A DNA stretch of 5,989 nucleotides from Nitrososphaerales archaeon TH5895. GTDB taxonomy: Archaea; Thermoproteota; Nitrososphaeria; Nitrososphaerales; Nitrososphaeraceae. The stretch is taken from positions 1 through 5,989 of the forward strand of contig JAATVS010000621.1 in assembly GCA_014523695.1 (NCBI GenBank), in the 5' to 3' direction. A program made the position numbers and the translations under genes. Position 1 is the stretch's first letter; every line of letters starts with the position of its first letter. Positions 1 to 5,824 of the stretch are shown here, in pieces. Below the pieces are notes generated by a model that saw only the letters and a list, made by a program, of their open reading frames with translations, made no database searches and was not told the DNA's origin.

Positions 1-1
1 A

Positions 2-61
2 TCTGCTCAGCTAGGTTACGGAGTCATAGATTCGATGCATTCAAGACGATGGTATTTATAA
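2..61 (+). CDS. C-terminal tail of an unidentified protein (partial, runs off the left edge)
   Basis: The second forward frame is open from the window edge to a TAA at 59-61 and encodes about 19 residues ending LGYGVIDSMHSRRWYL. The composition looks like ordinary protein, and the stop lies 22 bp before the next gene, as expected in a compact archaeal genome. The family is not recognisable from so short a tail. Another forward frame is also open across these bases, so the coding call rests on weak evidence. If the call is right, the TATA-like box of the next gene overlaps this stop codon. Confidence 0.3.
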   Translation, partial: SAQLGYGVIDSMHSRRWYL

Positions 62-62
62 T
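53..62 (+). promoter_or_regulatory. TATA-like box for the methyltransferase-like gene
   Basis: TATTTATAAT is centred about 26 bp upstream of the TTG at 84. In archaea transcription starts about 25 bp downstream of the box, which would place the mRNA 5' end at or very near the start codon. This fits a leaderless transcript and explains the lack of a Shine-Dalgarno sequence. Assigned by spacing and composition only. Confidence 0.45.
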
Positions 63-83
63 CATGAAATCTAGAAACTTAGA

Positions 84-842
84 TTGGACATTTCAGAGTT
101 TGTATCTTCATTACCGGAGAATGTACTAACGGGTGATGATATAACTTTACCTGAAAGTGTAGTCAGAAAAATCTTTAGATTTGGAGAGGTTAACAACGAT
201 GATATCTTTTACCATCTTGGCTGTGGGGTTGGGAATACGGTACAAATTGCTGCCAAGGAGTTTGGCGTGAAACGTTCTGTCGGTGTCGAGATAAGAGATG
301 AAATAGCTTCTTTGGCAAAAGAAAGGATAAGAAAGCTGAAGAATGCACAAATAATTGTTGATGATATCAGAAACGTTAGTCTTTCTGATGCGACAGTAGT
401 TTTGTTTTGGTTTAATGATGAACAAATAGCAGATAAAATGACGGCGAAATTCAAGAAAGAGACGAAGGAAAACATCAGGATACTAACAATTCTATCTCCG
501 CTTGGATTGATCAAACCATCAAAAATAAATTTTCCGTTCTTCATGACTATGAAACCTTTTGAATTTTATAGTGACTTGCAGGAACAGATTGAAACCATCC
601 ACGGTACCAAGTGCTTAGATTTTACAGGATCATGGAACATAGCAAGTAGATATATTACGGAAATGGAAGTAGTCCCAGGAGAGCACCAGCGATTCGTCAC
701 CATGGTTCAATGCATGGTTATCTGGATAAACGCTTGGAACATAGGTATTGCATGCGAAAGCGAAATACCTCCCCCTGTGAAAGCTTATATTGGAATTTTG
801 AAGGAATTCTTCAATTTGGACTTGTCAAGTATGATACAATAG
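84..842 (+). CDS. Class I SAM-dependent methyltransferase-like protein
   Basis: This 252-residue protein begins with a Rossmann-type methyltransferase domain (about residues 22-125). Motif I is HLGCGVGNT (44-52), the acidic residue ending strand 2 is in GVEI (67-70), a motif-III-like VDDIR is at 92-96, and strand 4 is at about 102-109 (DATVVLFWF). The arrangement resembles the small archaeal methyltransferases with a YDLGSGDGR-type motif I, sometimes described as DOT1-like, but here the first acidic residue of motif I is His44. The last 100 or so residues are not a domain I recognise. The substrate is unknown and there is no signal peptide or clear membrane segment. The TTG start is forced: an in-frame TAG lies at 72-74, and the first internal Met comes well after motifs I and II. 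The gene faces away from the riboflavin operon's direction and has its own promoter, so a role in flavin synthesis is not implied. The fold is fairly sure, the activity is not. Confidence 0.75.
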   Translation: MDISEFVSSLPENVLTGDDITLPESVVRKIFRFGEVNNDDIFYHLGCGVGNTVQIAAKEFGVKRSVGVEIRDEIASLAKERIRKLKNAQIIVDDIRNVSLSDATVVLFWFNDEQIADKMTAKFKKETKENIRILTILSPLGLIKPSKINFPFFMTMKPFEFYSDLQEQIETIHGTKCLDFTGSWNIASRYITEMEVVPGEHQRFVTMVQCMVIWINAWNIGIACESEIPPPVKAYIGILKEFFNLDLSSMIQ

Positions 843-954
843 TCACTACGGAAATAACAGAATTAGTCGTCCGATTTCTCAAGATGGTCATAAGGCCTCA
901 ATCAATTGTCCGAAGGCTAAACATTTCCCCCACTCCTAATAGAGATATATAATT

Positions 955-1128
955 CTAATACGTGAAGGCTGGAAGTGATTCGCCCAACCCAGGACGCTCT
1001 TTCTCTAAACGAGCTATATTGCGTGACATGTATTCCATAGTACCAGGGATATGACACTTGCACACGCATTCTTCACAATCAATATGATTCCCGTTTTTAC
1101 AATTATTAGATAATTCCTTTCTATTCAT
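955..1128 (-). CDS. Small Cys/His-rich, probable zinc-binding protein (57 aa)
   Basis: The protein has a dense cluster of potential metal ligands near its N-terminus: C10, H15, C18, C21, C23, C25 and H26, in the pattern C-x2-GxH-x2-C-x2-C-x-C-x-C-H. This is enough to bind one or two zinc ions. The C-terminal half (from about residue 30) is charged and probably helical, with no recognisable domain. The function is unknown; small zinc proteins in archaea are often nucleic-acid or protein binders, but nothing here proves that. I chose the ATG at 1128 because it begins just before the Cys cluster and has a TATA-like box at leaderless spacing. The frame stays open to an ATG at 1227, which would add 33 residues rich in hydrophobic and aromatic amino acids. 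That longer form is less likely but cannot be excluded. The gene follows arfC on the same strand after about 150 bp and probably has its own transcript. Confidence 0.6.
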   Translation of the reverse strand: MNRKELSNNCKNGNHIDCEECVCKCHIPGTMEYMSRNIARLEKERPGLGESLPAFTY

Positions 1129-1135
1129 CGTACAT

Positions 1136-1151
1136 TTGACTATGTTGACTA
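1136..1151. repeat. Tandem direct repeat TTGACTA/TTGACTA ahead of the small zinc protein
   Basis: TTGACTA occurs at 1136-1142 and again at 1145-1151, 9 bp apart. On the coding (minus) strand it reads TAGTCAA and lies between the TATA-like box and the ATG at 1128. The second copy overlaps GTTGA (1144-1148), which forms an inverted pair with TCAAC (1164-1168) around the TATA box. This could be a repressor site, but it is short and could be chance. Confidence 0.3.
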
Positions 1152-1163
1152 ATTTTAATTTTA
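1151..1163 (-). promoter_or_regulatory. TATA-like box for the small zinc protein gene
   Basis: On the minus strand this reads TAAAATTAAAATT, centred about 29 bp upstream of the ATG at 1128. That is the spacing expected of an archaeal TATA box driving a leaderless or near-leaderless mRNA. It supports the shorter gene start and transcription separate from the riboflavin operon. The surrounding DNA is AT-rich, so the match is not very specific. Confidence 0.4.
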
Positions 1164-1276
1164 TCAACCAATAGAAGCTTTTTCCTTCGTAACAAATTTC
1201 ATACCAGAACGAAACAAAACCTGCCATTTATGCTTCGAATATTAGATGCGCGTGTATAGACGGTGATAAACAAGGC

Positions 1277-1924
1277 TTAGAGTTCATAGAATAAGATCAT
1301 TTCCCCGTTTGCATTCCTTCTTACGTCTCTAAGCTTTAGCGGTATTCCTTCGGATATCCTATCATAACCCTCACCCTCTACTAGTGTGACTGCAGATCTC
1401 CCGCCAACAATCCGAGGAGACATGGTAATTATTAATTCGTCAACAATACCAAGTTTTAGAACGGACCAATTTAGCTCTCCTCCTCCCTCCACTAAAATCC
1501 TCTTATAACCCATCTCTTCCAAAATTCTGAAAATCTTCCTAAGCTCAACTTTATTTCGTCCTGCAACTAGAACTTTTGCGCCAGTACTCTCTATTCGACG
1601 GATATTGGCAAAGGAAATCCTATTAGAGGCAGCCACTATGGTATTTAATTCATTAGCTTTTTTCAGGAGCCTAGAACTTGAAGGAATCCTCCCGGTGCTA
1701 TCAACGACCACCCTTGTAGGGGACCTTGAAACAGTCGCGCCAAATCTAACTGTCAGCTGGGGATCATCTGCAAGCACTGTAGAAATACCGACCATTATCG
1801 CATCTGCAGAATTCCTTAATTGATGAACTCTTCTCAAATCAACATTTGATGATATAGCTGAATTTCCTCTCTTAGTGGCTATTTTTCCATCAGCTGTCAT
1901 TGCTCCATTAATAACAATCTTCAA
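1277..1924 (-). CDS. arfC: 2,5-diamino-6-(ribosylamino)-4(3H)-pyrimidinone 5'-phosphate reductase (RibD C-terminal family)
   Basis: This 215-residue protein is the stand-alone reductase domain (RibD_C, dihydrofolate-reductase-like fold) that reduces the ribosyl side chain of the diaminopyrimidinone phosphate to ribityl with NAD(P)H. Archaea and fungi do this before deamination. Family landmarks are in order: MTADGKIA (9-16), DAIMVGISTVLADDPQLTVR (41-60), RVVVDSTGRIP (71-81), LVEGGGELN (144-152), VDEL (161-164) and PRIVGG (170-175). The length is close to the roughly 220 residues of archaeal homologues such as MJ0671, and the bacterial N-terminal deaminase domain is absent, so deamination must be done by another protein. 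The start is TTG at 1924: a TAG directly precedes it in frame, and the next Met falls inside the first conserved motif. A weak AGAGG lies about 11 nt upstream. It is the last gene of the riboflavin operon, 17 bp after the amidohydrolase. Confidence 0.93.
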   Translation of the reverse strand: MKIVINGAMTADGKIATKRGNSAISSNVDLRRVHQLRNSADAIMVGISTVLADDPQLTVRFGATVSRSPTRVVVDSTGRIPSSSRLLKKANELNTIVAASNRISFANIRRIESTGAKVLVAGRNKVELRKIFRILEEMGYKRILVEGGGELNWSVLKLGIVDELIITMSPRIVGGRSAVTLVEGEGYDRISEGIPLKLRDVRRNANGEMILFYEL

Positions 1925-1941
1925 CTATCTAACTGCCTCTT

Positions 1942-3216
1942 TCACGGATCCACTGTTACAAATTCTCCGTTTATCATCAAACCCATGATTGAACTTTGGC
2001 CAACCCTTTGCACTATAGATGCATAAGGATCGTGGATAGGAAATAGGTCAACATGACTCTTGTCAATGAACATCATGTCAGCGGATCGCCCAGGTTCGAT
2101 GCAACCAGAATTCAAGTGAAGAATTTCAGCTCCGTTAACTGTAGCCATTTTCAATATATCTCGCGCACTTATCTGATGTACACCCGTAGCCCTGGAAACC
2201 TTCCAAATGTAGTCCATTTCCTTGAATAAATCTGGGGAATTAAGCATAACGTTATCAGTTCCTAATCCTACTACGCAACCGTTGTTTATCATATCAGCAA
2301 TTCTAGGCACACCACAACCTAGTAATCCATTAGATCTTGGACAAACCACTATGCCTATTTTATTTGTCGCTATGGCAGCAATATCCTTAGCAGTCGCTTG
2401 CGTCATATGTACAACGAAGTCAGGCTGGAGGAACTTCATTGCTCTTTCAACTTCTGTCAACCCCGACTTCTTAATGGACAGTGCGGTCGTTTCTTGAGAC
2501 TCGGCAGTATGGATCGCGAGTAATCTCTTTGTTCCCAAGCTAGTTCTGCTATCGTAGTTTGTAACCGCCTTCGAATATTCGGCTAGCGACCGATCGGTAT
2601 TTTCATTTGTCCCGCTTATTCCGAGTCCATCCGAAACATCAAGCACATCAAACACTTCCTGTGGTAAAACTGAAGAATCTACTGATGATCCTTTATTATC
2701 AGTCCCTGAGTTATAATGGAGATAGGGAGACTCGAAGTATTTCTCTATTCTACCCAGGACTAAAGGTTTAATTTTTAAGCCGGAGACAGCTCTCCTTAAT
2801 AGTTTTACGCCATCCAGACCTCCCTCACGGAAATCTGCAAATGCTACAATTCCATTTTTTAACATCGAAATAACGGCATTTCTCATAAATACCTCTAGGT
2901 GGTTGGGATCTGTTCTGGAAAGGATCTTACGTTTTACCCCGATAATTGGATCAACGGTCGATGATAAATCTGGATCCGAGGTAAAGTCCTTCGCAATAGA
3001 ATCTCCAATATGTGTGTGCGCATTTATAAGCCCGGGTAGTAACAAAAGACCTTCAGCATCAAGAATTGATGTCGACTCCCTTTCCATGCAGCCGAGTTCC
3101 TGATGAGTACCAACCCTAGTAATGATTCCCCTATCAGAGATCTGTATGAATCCCCTTTCAATGAATATTAGATCTGGTCCCCTTAGAAGACTTGCGTTTC
3201 TTATCAGTACAGACAT
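1942..3216 (-). CDS. Amidohydrolase of the COG0402 (SAH/guanine/cytosine deaminase-like) group; candidate riboflavin-pathway deaminase
   Basis: This 424-residue protein has the layout of amidohydrolase-superfamily deaminases: a small beta-rich N-terminal part (1-60), a TIM-barrel metal site, and a C-terminal return to the beta part with the usual GRSADMMFID (376-385). All expected active-site residues are visible: H67 and H69 in NAHTH, H236 and E239 in HTAE, H270 in VVHMT, and D321 in GLGTDN. CPRSNGLLG (292-300) is also typical of COG0402. It should therefore be a metal-dependent hydrolytic deaminase, most likely cytosolic. The region between about 160 and 230, rich in Ser, Asp and Thr, is poorly conserved-looking and may form a substrate loop. 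The ATG overlaps the arfA stop by one base (TAATG), so the two are translationally coupled, and arfC follows 17 bp later. The substrate is not proven: a riboflavin pyrimidine intermediate is the best guess from position; another purine, pyrimidine or adenosyl compound is possible. Confidence 0.85.
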   Translation of the reverse strand: MSVLIRNASLLRGPDLIFIERGFIQISDRGIITRVGTHQELGCMERESTSILDAEGLLLLPGLINAHTHIGDSIAKDFTSDPDLSSTVDPIIGVKRKILSRTDPNHLEVFMRNAVISMLKNGIVAFADFREGGLDGVKLLRRAVSGLKIKPLVLGRIEKYFESPYLHYNSGTDNKGSSVDSSVLPQEVFDVLDVSDGLGISGTNENTDRSLAEYSKAVTNYDSRTSLGTKRLLAIHTAESQETTALSIKKSGLTEVERAMKFLQPDFVVHMTQATAKDIAAIATNKIGIVVCPRSNGLLGCGVPRIADMINNGCVVGLGTDNVMLNSPDLFKEMDYIWKVSRATGVHQISARDILKMATVNGAEILHLNSGCIEPGRSADMMFIDKSHVDLFPIHDPYASIVQRVGQSSIMGLMINGEFVTVDP

Positions 3217-3971
3217 TAGATTTCATAAATTGATAGGTATGTTCCATTATCCCGCAATTCTCTAATTGTGTCAAGAGCTTTTGTCGCTATCATAGCGGCT
3301 TCTCTTCCTGTTTTTCCTTTTCCTATCCCACAGTTAAGGGGAACACGTGTATCTTTTGTAATTCCAAATAGTATATTTTCTACTTCCTCTTTAAGTATAT
3401 TGCTTGCGATCACCATGAAATTATCCCCTCCAAGATAAAAAGTAAGGCAATCTTTTTCCATAAATTTGTCGACTAATCGTGAATATATACTGAAAATCAT
3501 GGATGTCACTTGGTATGGAGACATTTCCAAATTTAGTTTACTTAAACCATTGACATCGATGTGCATTATTCTGATATCGGTGCTATGATTCACAAGTGAG
3601 TTCTCATCCGAGTCATTTCCATAGATTCCACCAGAAGCGATTTGAACTCCATTTTTTCGAGCTTCAAAAGCTCTTCTGTCTGCCTGAGAAGGGGTGTCAC
3701 CATATCCTAAGGCCATCGAAAAGCCCAACTGCGGATACAATTTGGTAAGCTCCCTTTGTATGTCGACTAATTCTGAAATTAGTAATCCATCGGTGATAGC
3801 AAAATATTCATCAAATCTGTTAGGATAAACTATGCAATGCTTTTCAGAAAATAATCGTTGAATATCGAAATAAATCCTTGCTTGAAGCATTTGGAGTACT
3901 GATTCCCGATCGCTGCCTAGAGTTAGAGTCCATGGACCATACCTATCTATCTTGATTATAGTTAAATGCAT
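3216..3971 (-). CDS. arfA: GTP cyclohydrolase III (archaeal GTP cyclohydrolase IIa)
   Basis: ArfA catalyses the first archaeal step toward riboflavin: hydrolysis of GTP to 2-amino-5-formylamino-6-ribosylamino-4(3H)-pyrimidinone 5'-phosphate plus pyrophosphate, retaining the formyl group. At 251 residues it is close to the usual length (MJ0145 is about 268). It has two related palm-type halves, like nucleotidyl cyclases and GGDEF proteins. The first half shows D9, YGPW (11-14), QARIY (30-34) and RFDEYFAITDG (52-62); the second shows HIDVNG (137-142), GGDNFMV (181-187) and the glycine-rich GIGKGKTG (215-222). Mg2+ binding by the acidic residues in HID and GGDNF is inferred from the family. The ATG at 3971 lies one base after the ribH stop. 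The 3' end overlaps the amidohydrolase start, so the three genes are almost certainly co-translated from one mRNA. Confidence 0.95.
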   Translation of the reverse strand: MHLTIIKIDRYGPWTLTLGSDRESVLQMLQARIYFDIQRLFSEKHCIVYPNRFDEYFAITDGLLISELVDIQRELTKLYPQLGFSMALGYGDTPSQADRRAFEARKNGVQIASGGIYGNDSDENSLVNHSTDIRIMHIDVNGLSKLNLEMSPYQVTSMIFSIYSRLVDKFMEKDCLTFYLGGDNFMVIASNILKEEVENILFGITKDTRVPLNCGIGKGKTGREAAMIATKALDTIRELRDNGTYLSIYEI

Positions 3972-3972
3972 A

Positions 3973-4440
3973 CTACATTATCACTTCTGTGGACTTACTC
4001 GAACCAGAATGTTGCGTCTTTAATTTTTTTAGTCGTCGCGTCATGTTAATTGCTGCGAGTACAGTTCTTGAAGAAATAATTTCAATTCGGTCTCTTGCCT
4101 GTTGGAGAGTAATATCTGGTCCACTGATGCCCAGTATGACTGGTTTACAATACTTTAAAGATAGGTCAATGAAGCTCTTAGCTACGCTATTGGCAATTAG
4201 CTCGTCGTGCCTTGTCTCTCCTTTGATAATGGCCCCGAGTGTGATTACTGCGTCAACTTCCCTTCGCTTTAATAACTCGTTAATGATAAGAGGCATATCG
4301 TAACAACCAGAGACATAACACACATACCTCAATGTGACTCCATTTTGCTTGTGCGCGTTTTCTCTCGCCAGATCAAGCATTTTATAAGTGATTTCTTTAT
4401 TGAATTCAGATACTACAATAGCTATCCTGATTTTGTCCAA
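3973..4440 (-). CDS. ribH: 6,7-dimethyl-8-ribityllumazine synthase
   Basis: RibH condenses 5-amino-6-ribitylaminouracil with 3,4-dihydroxy-2-butanone 4-phosphate to give lumazine, the substrate of riboflavin synthase. The archaeal-type sequence is clear: VVSEFNKEIT (9-18), the YDMPLII segment (47-53), DAVITLGAIIKGETRHDELI (63-82) with the likely proton-transfer His78, and ILGISGPDITLQQARDRI (102-119). Two details differ from the common pattern. The usual PG before the F/Y-D/E-MP segment is SG (Ser44-Gly45), and the C-terminus has a polar tail after about residue 142, making 155 residues against about 140 in relatives such as MJ0303. Members of the family form pentamers or 60-mer shells; which applies here cannot be seen. 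The TTG start at 4440 is the only usable one: an in-frame stop lies just upstream and the next Met is at residue 21, past the substrate-binding SEFN. It begins 8 bp after ribB. Confidence 0.95.
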   Translation of the reverse strand: MDKIRIAIVVSEFNKEITYKMLDLARENAHKQNGVTLRYVCYVSGCYDMPLIINELLKRREVDAVITLGAIIKGETRHDELIANSVAKSFIDLSLKYCKPVILGISGPDITLQQARDRIEIISSRTVLAAINMTRRLKKLKTQHSGSSKSTEVIM

Positions 4441-4448
4441 AAAATTCG

Positions 4449-5132
4449 TTAAACCGCCTTAGCATAGTTTGTTAGTTGACTGCCTTCAAGTATAAGGATG
4501 TTATTTTCCTTGGCATATTTTTTTGCCTCGTCAATGGTCAATGCACGATGTGTATTTAAGTCAAGCATCTCACACATAACAACTGAATGAATAAGTCCAG
4601 AGACTTGAGCCAAATACACGCACAGTTCTGTATGACCTATTCTATCATCAAGTAGTCCCTTCGATGCAATCAGGATTGGAACATGGCCTGGAGCCCTGAA
4701 AGAATTGGAGAACCTTTCCGGGCCATCAGAATTAATATTTTTACATACATCTGCAATTTTGTTTATTGTTAATGCCCTGTCGTAGTCAGTAATACCCGTA
4801 TAAGTGTCCCTGTGGTTCACAGAGATAGAAAAAGCAGGCCGATCACCATATGGCGCTTTACTGGACGCAATTTTCGAAAGCATTGGAGCCGTTGTAGACA
4901 TATGTTCTAAGATGTCGTGCATATACATTAAGCCCAGTTTTAATGCCACTTCGTTAGTGATTGCAGTACAAATCAATCCACCTGCATCTCTGCGCATAAT
5001 GCCAACGTGTTCAGGAGTGACGAACTCTGCTGCGATCACCATATCGACTTCATTCTCTCTCCCCTTATCGTCATGAATAAGAACAAATTTCCCAGCTGAG
5101 AATGCGACTATTGCATCTTCGAGCGAATACAA
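4449..5132 (-). CDS. ribB: 3,4-dihydroxy-2-butanone 4-phosphate synthase
   Basis: RibB converts ribulose 5-phosphate to 3,4-dihydroxy-2-butanone 4-phosphate and formate, supplying the four-carbon unit for lumazine. It is a stand-alone 227-residue enzyme like MJ0055, not the bacterial RibBA fusion with GTP cyclohydrolase II. Family motifs are DDKGRENEVDMV (21-32) with the metal ligand Glu26, RDAGGLICTA (48-57), SVNHRDTYTGITDYDRA (104-120), FRAPGHVP (145-152) and RIGHTEL (164-170) with metal ligand His167, followed by CEML (187-190). The start is TTG at 5132. The next Met is residue 31, already past the catalytic RENE motif, and the only upstream in-frame alternative is a CTG at 5147. A TATA-like box about 28 bp upstream suggests a leaderless internal transcript in addition to readthrough from ribE. 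The reading frame is the same as that of ribE, separated by its stop codon and 15 codons. Confidence 0.95.
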   Translation of the reverse strand: MYSLEDAIVAFSAGKFVLIHDDKGRENEVDMVIAAEFVTPEHVGIMRRDAGGLICTAITNEVALKLGLMYMHDILEHMSTTAPMLSKIASSKAPYGDRPAFSISVNHRDTYTGITDYDRALTINKIADVCKNINSDGPERFSNSFRAPGHVPILIASKGLLDDRIGHTELCVYLAQVSGLIHSVVMCEMLDLNTHRALTIDEAKKYAKENNILILEGSQLTNYAKAV

Positions 5133-5156
5133 TCGAATACTTGTCAGTATCGATTT

Positions 5157-5164
5157 TTTATATA
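5157..5164 (-). promoter_or_regulatory. TATA-like box, internal promoter ahead of ribB
   Basis: The minus strand reads TATATAAA, embedded in ATATATAAAAAAT and centred about 28 bp before the ribB TTG at 5132. It is the best TATA match in the operon and lies in its only gap longer than 20 bp. The spacing predicts a leaderless ribB-ribH-arfA-amidohydrolase-arfC mRNA. A perfect palindrome sits about 20 bp further upstream. Confidence 0.5.
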
Positions 5165-5177
5165 TCTTACTAATTCT

Positions 5178-5804
5178 TTAGTTATTACCAATACTTTGGT
5201 AATTAATTACGTAGCGGCTTAGCACATCAATCTCTAAGTTTACTAGGTCTCCCCGCCTTTTCAATCCTAAGGTGGTATTTCGCATTGTAAAGGGAATAAG
5301 CGACACAGAAAATCTATTTTTTTTCCCATCCACATCGGTTAAGGTGAGGCTTATCCCATCTATTGCTATAGAACCCTTCTGGGCGATAAAGGGCATGAGT
5401 GAATGGTCTTCGGACGTTATCCACATTTTTGTCTCCCCATCTTTTGTTTTGACTAGATCAATAATTCCAATTCCATCGGTATGCCCTAAAACGATGTGGC
5501 CCCCTAGTCTGTCGCCTAACCGTAGGCTTCTTTCAATATTAACCAAGTCGCCCTTTTTCACCTGTCCCATGCACGACTTCTTAGTGGTCTCTCGCACCAT
5601 TTCGAATTCTACCAAATGGTTTTTTATGTTTATAACTGTCAGACAGGTTCCATTGAGATTCATACTATCGCCCAACTTGAGCCCTTTGAGCAATTTTAAA
5701 GGGATTTTCAATTTTAACCTCATGTCTGCAAACTGTTCCAACCCTCTGTTCAATCTTGAGATAGATCTTACCTCGCCCAACCCTTCAATAATGCCAGTGA
5801 ACAT
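5178..5804 (-). CDS. ribE: Riboflavin synthase, alpha-chain (bacterial/eukaryotic) type
   Basis: RibE dismutates two molecules of 6,7-dimethyl-8-ribityllumazine to riboflavin and 5-amino-6-ribitylaminouracil. The 208-residue protein has the two tandem lumazine-binding barrels of the family. It opens with the canonical MFTGIIEG; the first domain shows NGTCLTV (51-57) and VNIERSLRLGDRLGGH (88-103), then GHTDG (107-111). The second domain carries DGISLTL (149-155), IPFTMRNTTLG (170-180) and VNLEID (188-193). The ATG at 5804 is preferred because MFTGI is the conserved N-terminus; an in-frame TTG at 5816 would add MLLD. The type is notable: methanogens use an unrelated, RibH-like riboflavin synthase, while some other archaea carry this bacterial-type enzyme. 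It is the first gene of the operon and ends 45 bp before ribB. A 20-bp palindrome overlaps its last codons. Confidence 0.95.
   Translation of the reverse strand: MFTGIIEGLGEVRSISRLNRGLEQFADMRLKLKIPLKLLKGLKLGDSMNLNGTCLTVINIKNHLVEFEMVRETTKKSCMGQVKKGDLVNIERSLRLGDRLGGHIVLGHTDGIGIIDLVKTKDGETKMWITSEDHSLMPFIAQKGSIAIDGISLTLTDVDGKKNRFSVSLIPFTMRNTTLGLKRRGDLVNLEIDVLSRYVINYQSIGNN
5184..5203. promoter_or_regulatory. Perfect 20-bp palindrome, candidate operator upstream of ribB
   Basis: ATTACCAA-TACT-TTGGTAAT has 8-bp perfectly matched arms around a 4-base centre. It lies in the last codons of ribE and about 20 bp upstream of the TATA-like box of ribB. A dimeric regulator could bind it; the archaeal riboflavin regulator/kinase RbkR is one candidate from established knowledge, though I cannot confirm its motif here. 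Alternatively the RNA could form a small hairpin at the ribE stop. Confidence 0.45.
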
Positions 5805-5824
5805 ATCCAGTAACAATAATAATG

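Noticed and set aside
710..952. 80-codon forward open frame overlapping the end of the methyltransferase-like gene
   Set aside because: More than half lies inside the better supported gene in another frame, it has no recognisable motif, and no promoter-like element precedes it.
843..954. Terminators in the convergent gap between the methyltransferase and the zinc protein genes
   Set aside because: Neither strand shows a strong T-run or a stable hairpin directly after either stop codon.
1129..1227. 33-residue N-terminal extension of the small zinc protein from the ATG at 1227
   Set aside because: The extension has no recognisable motif and covers the TATA-like box and repeats at 1136-1168. 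The shorter ATG starts directly ahead of the Cys/His cluster. Kept as an alternative, since a weak CTATAC lies about 28 bp before 1227.
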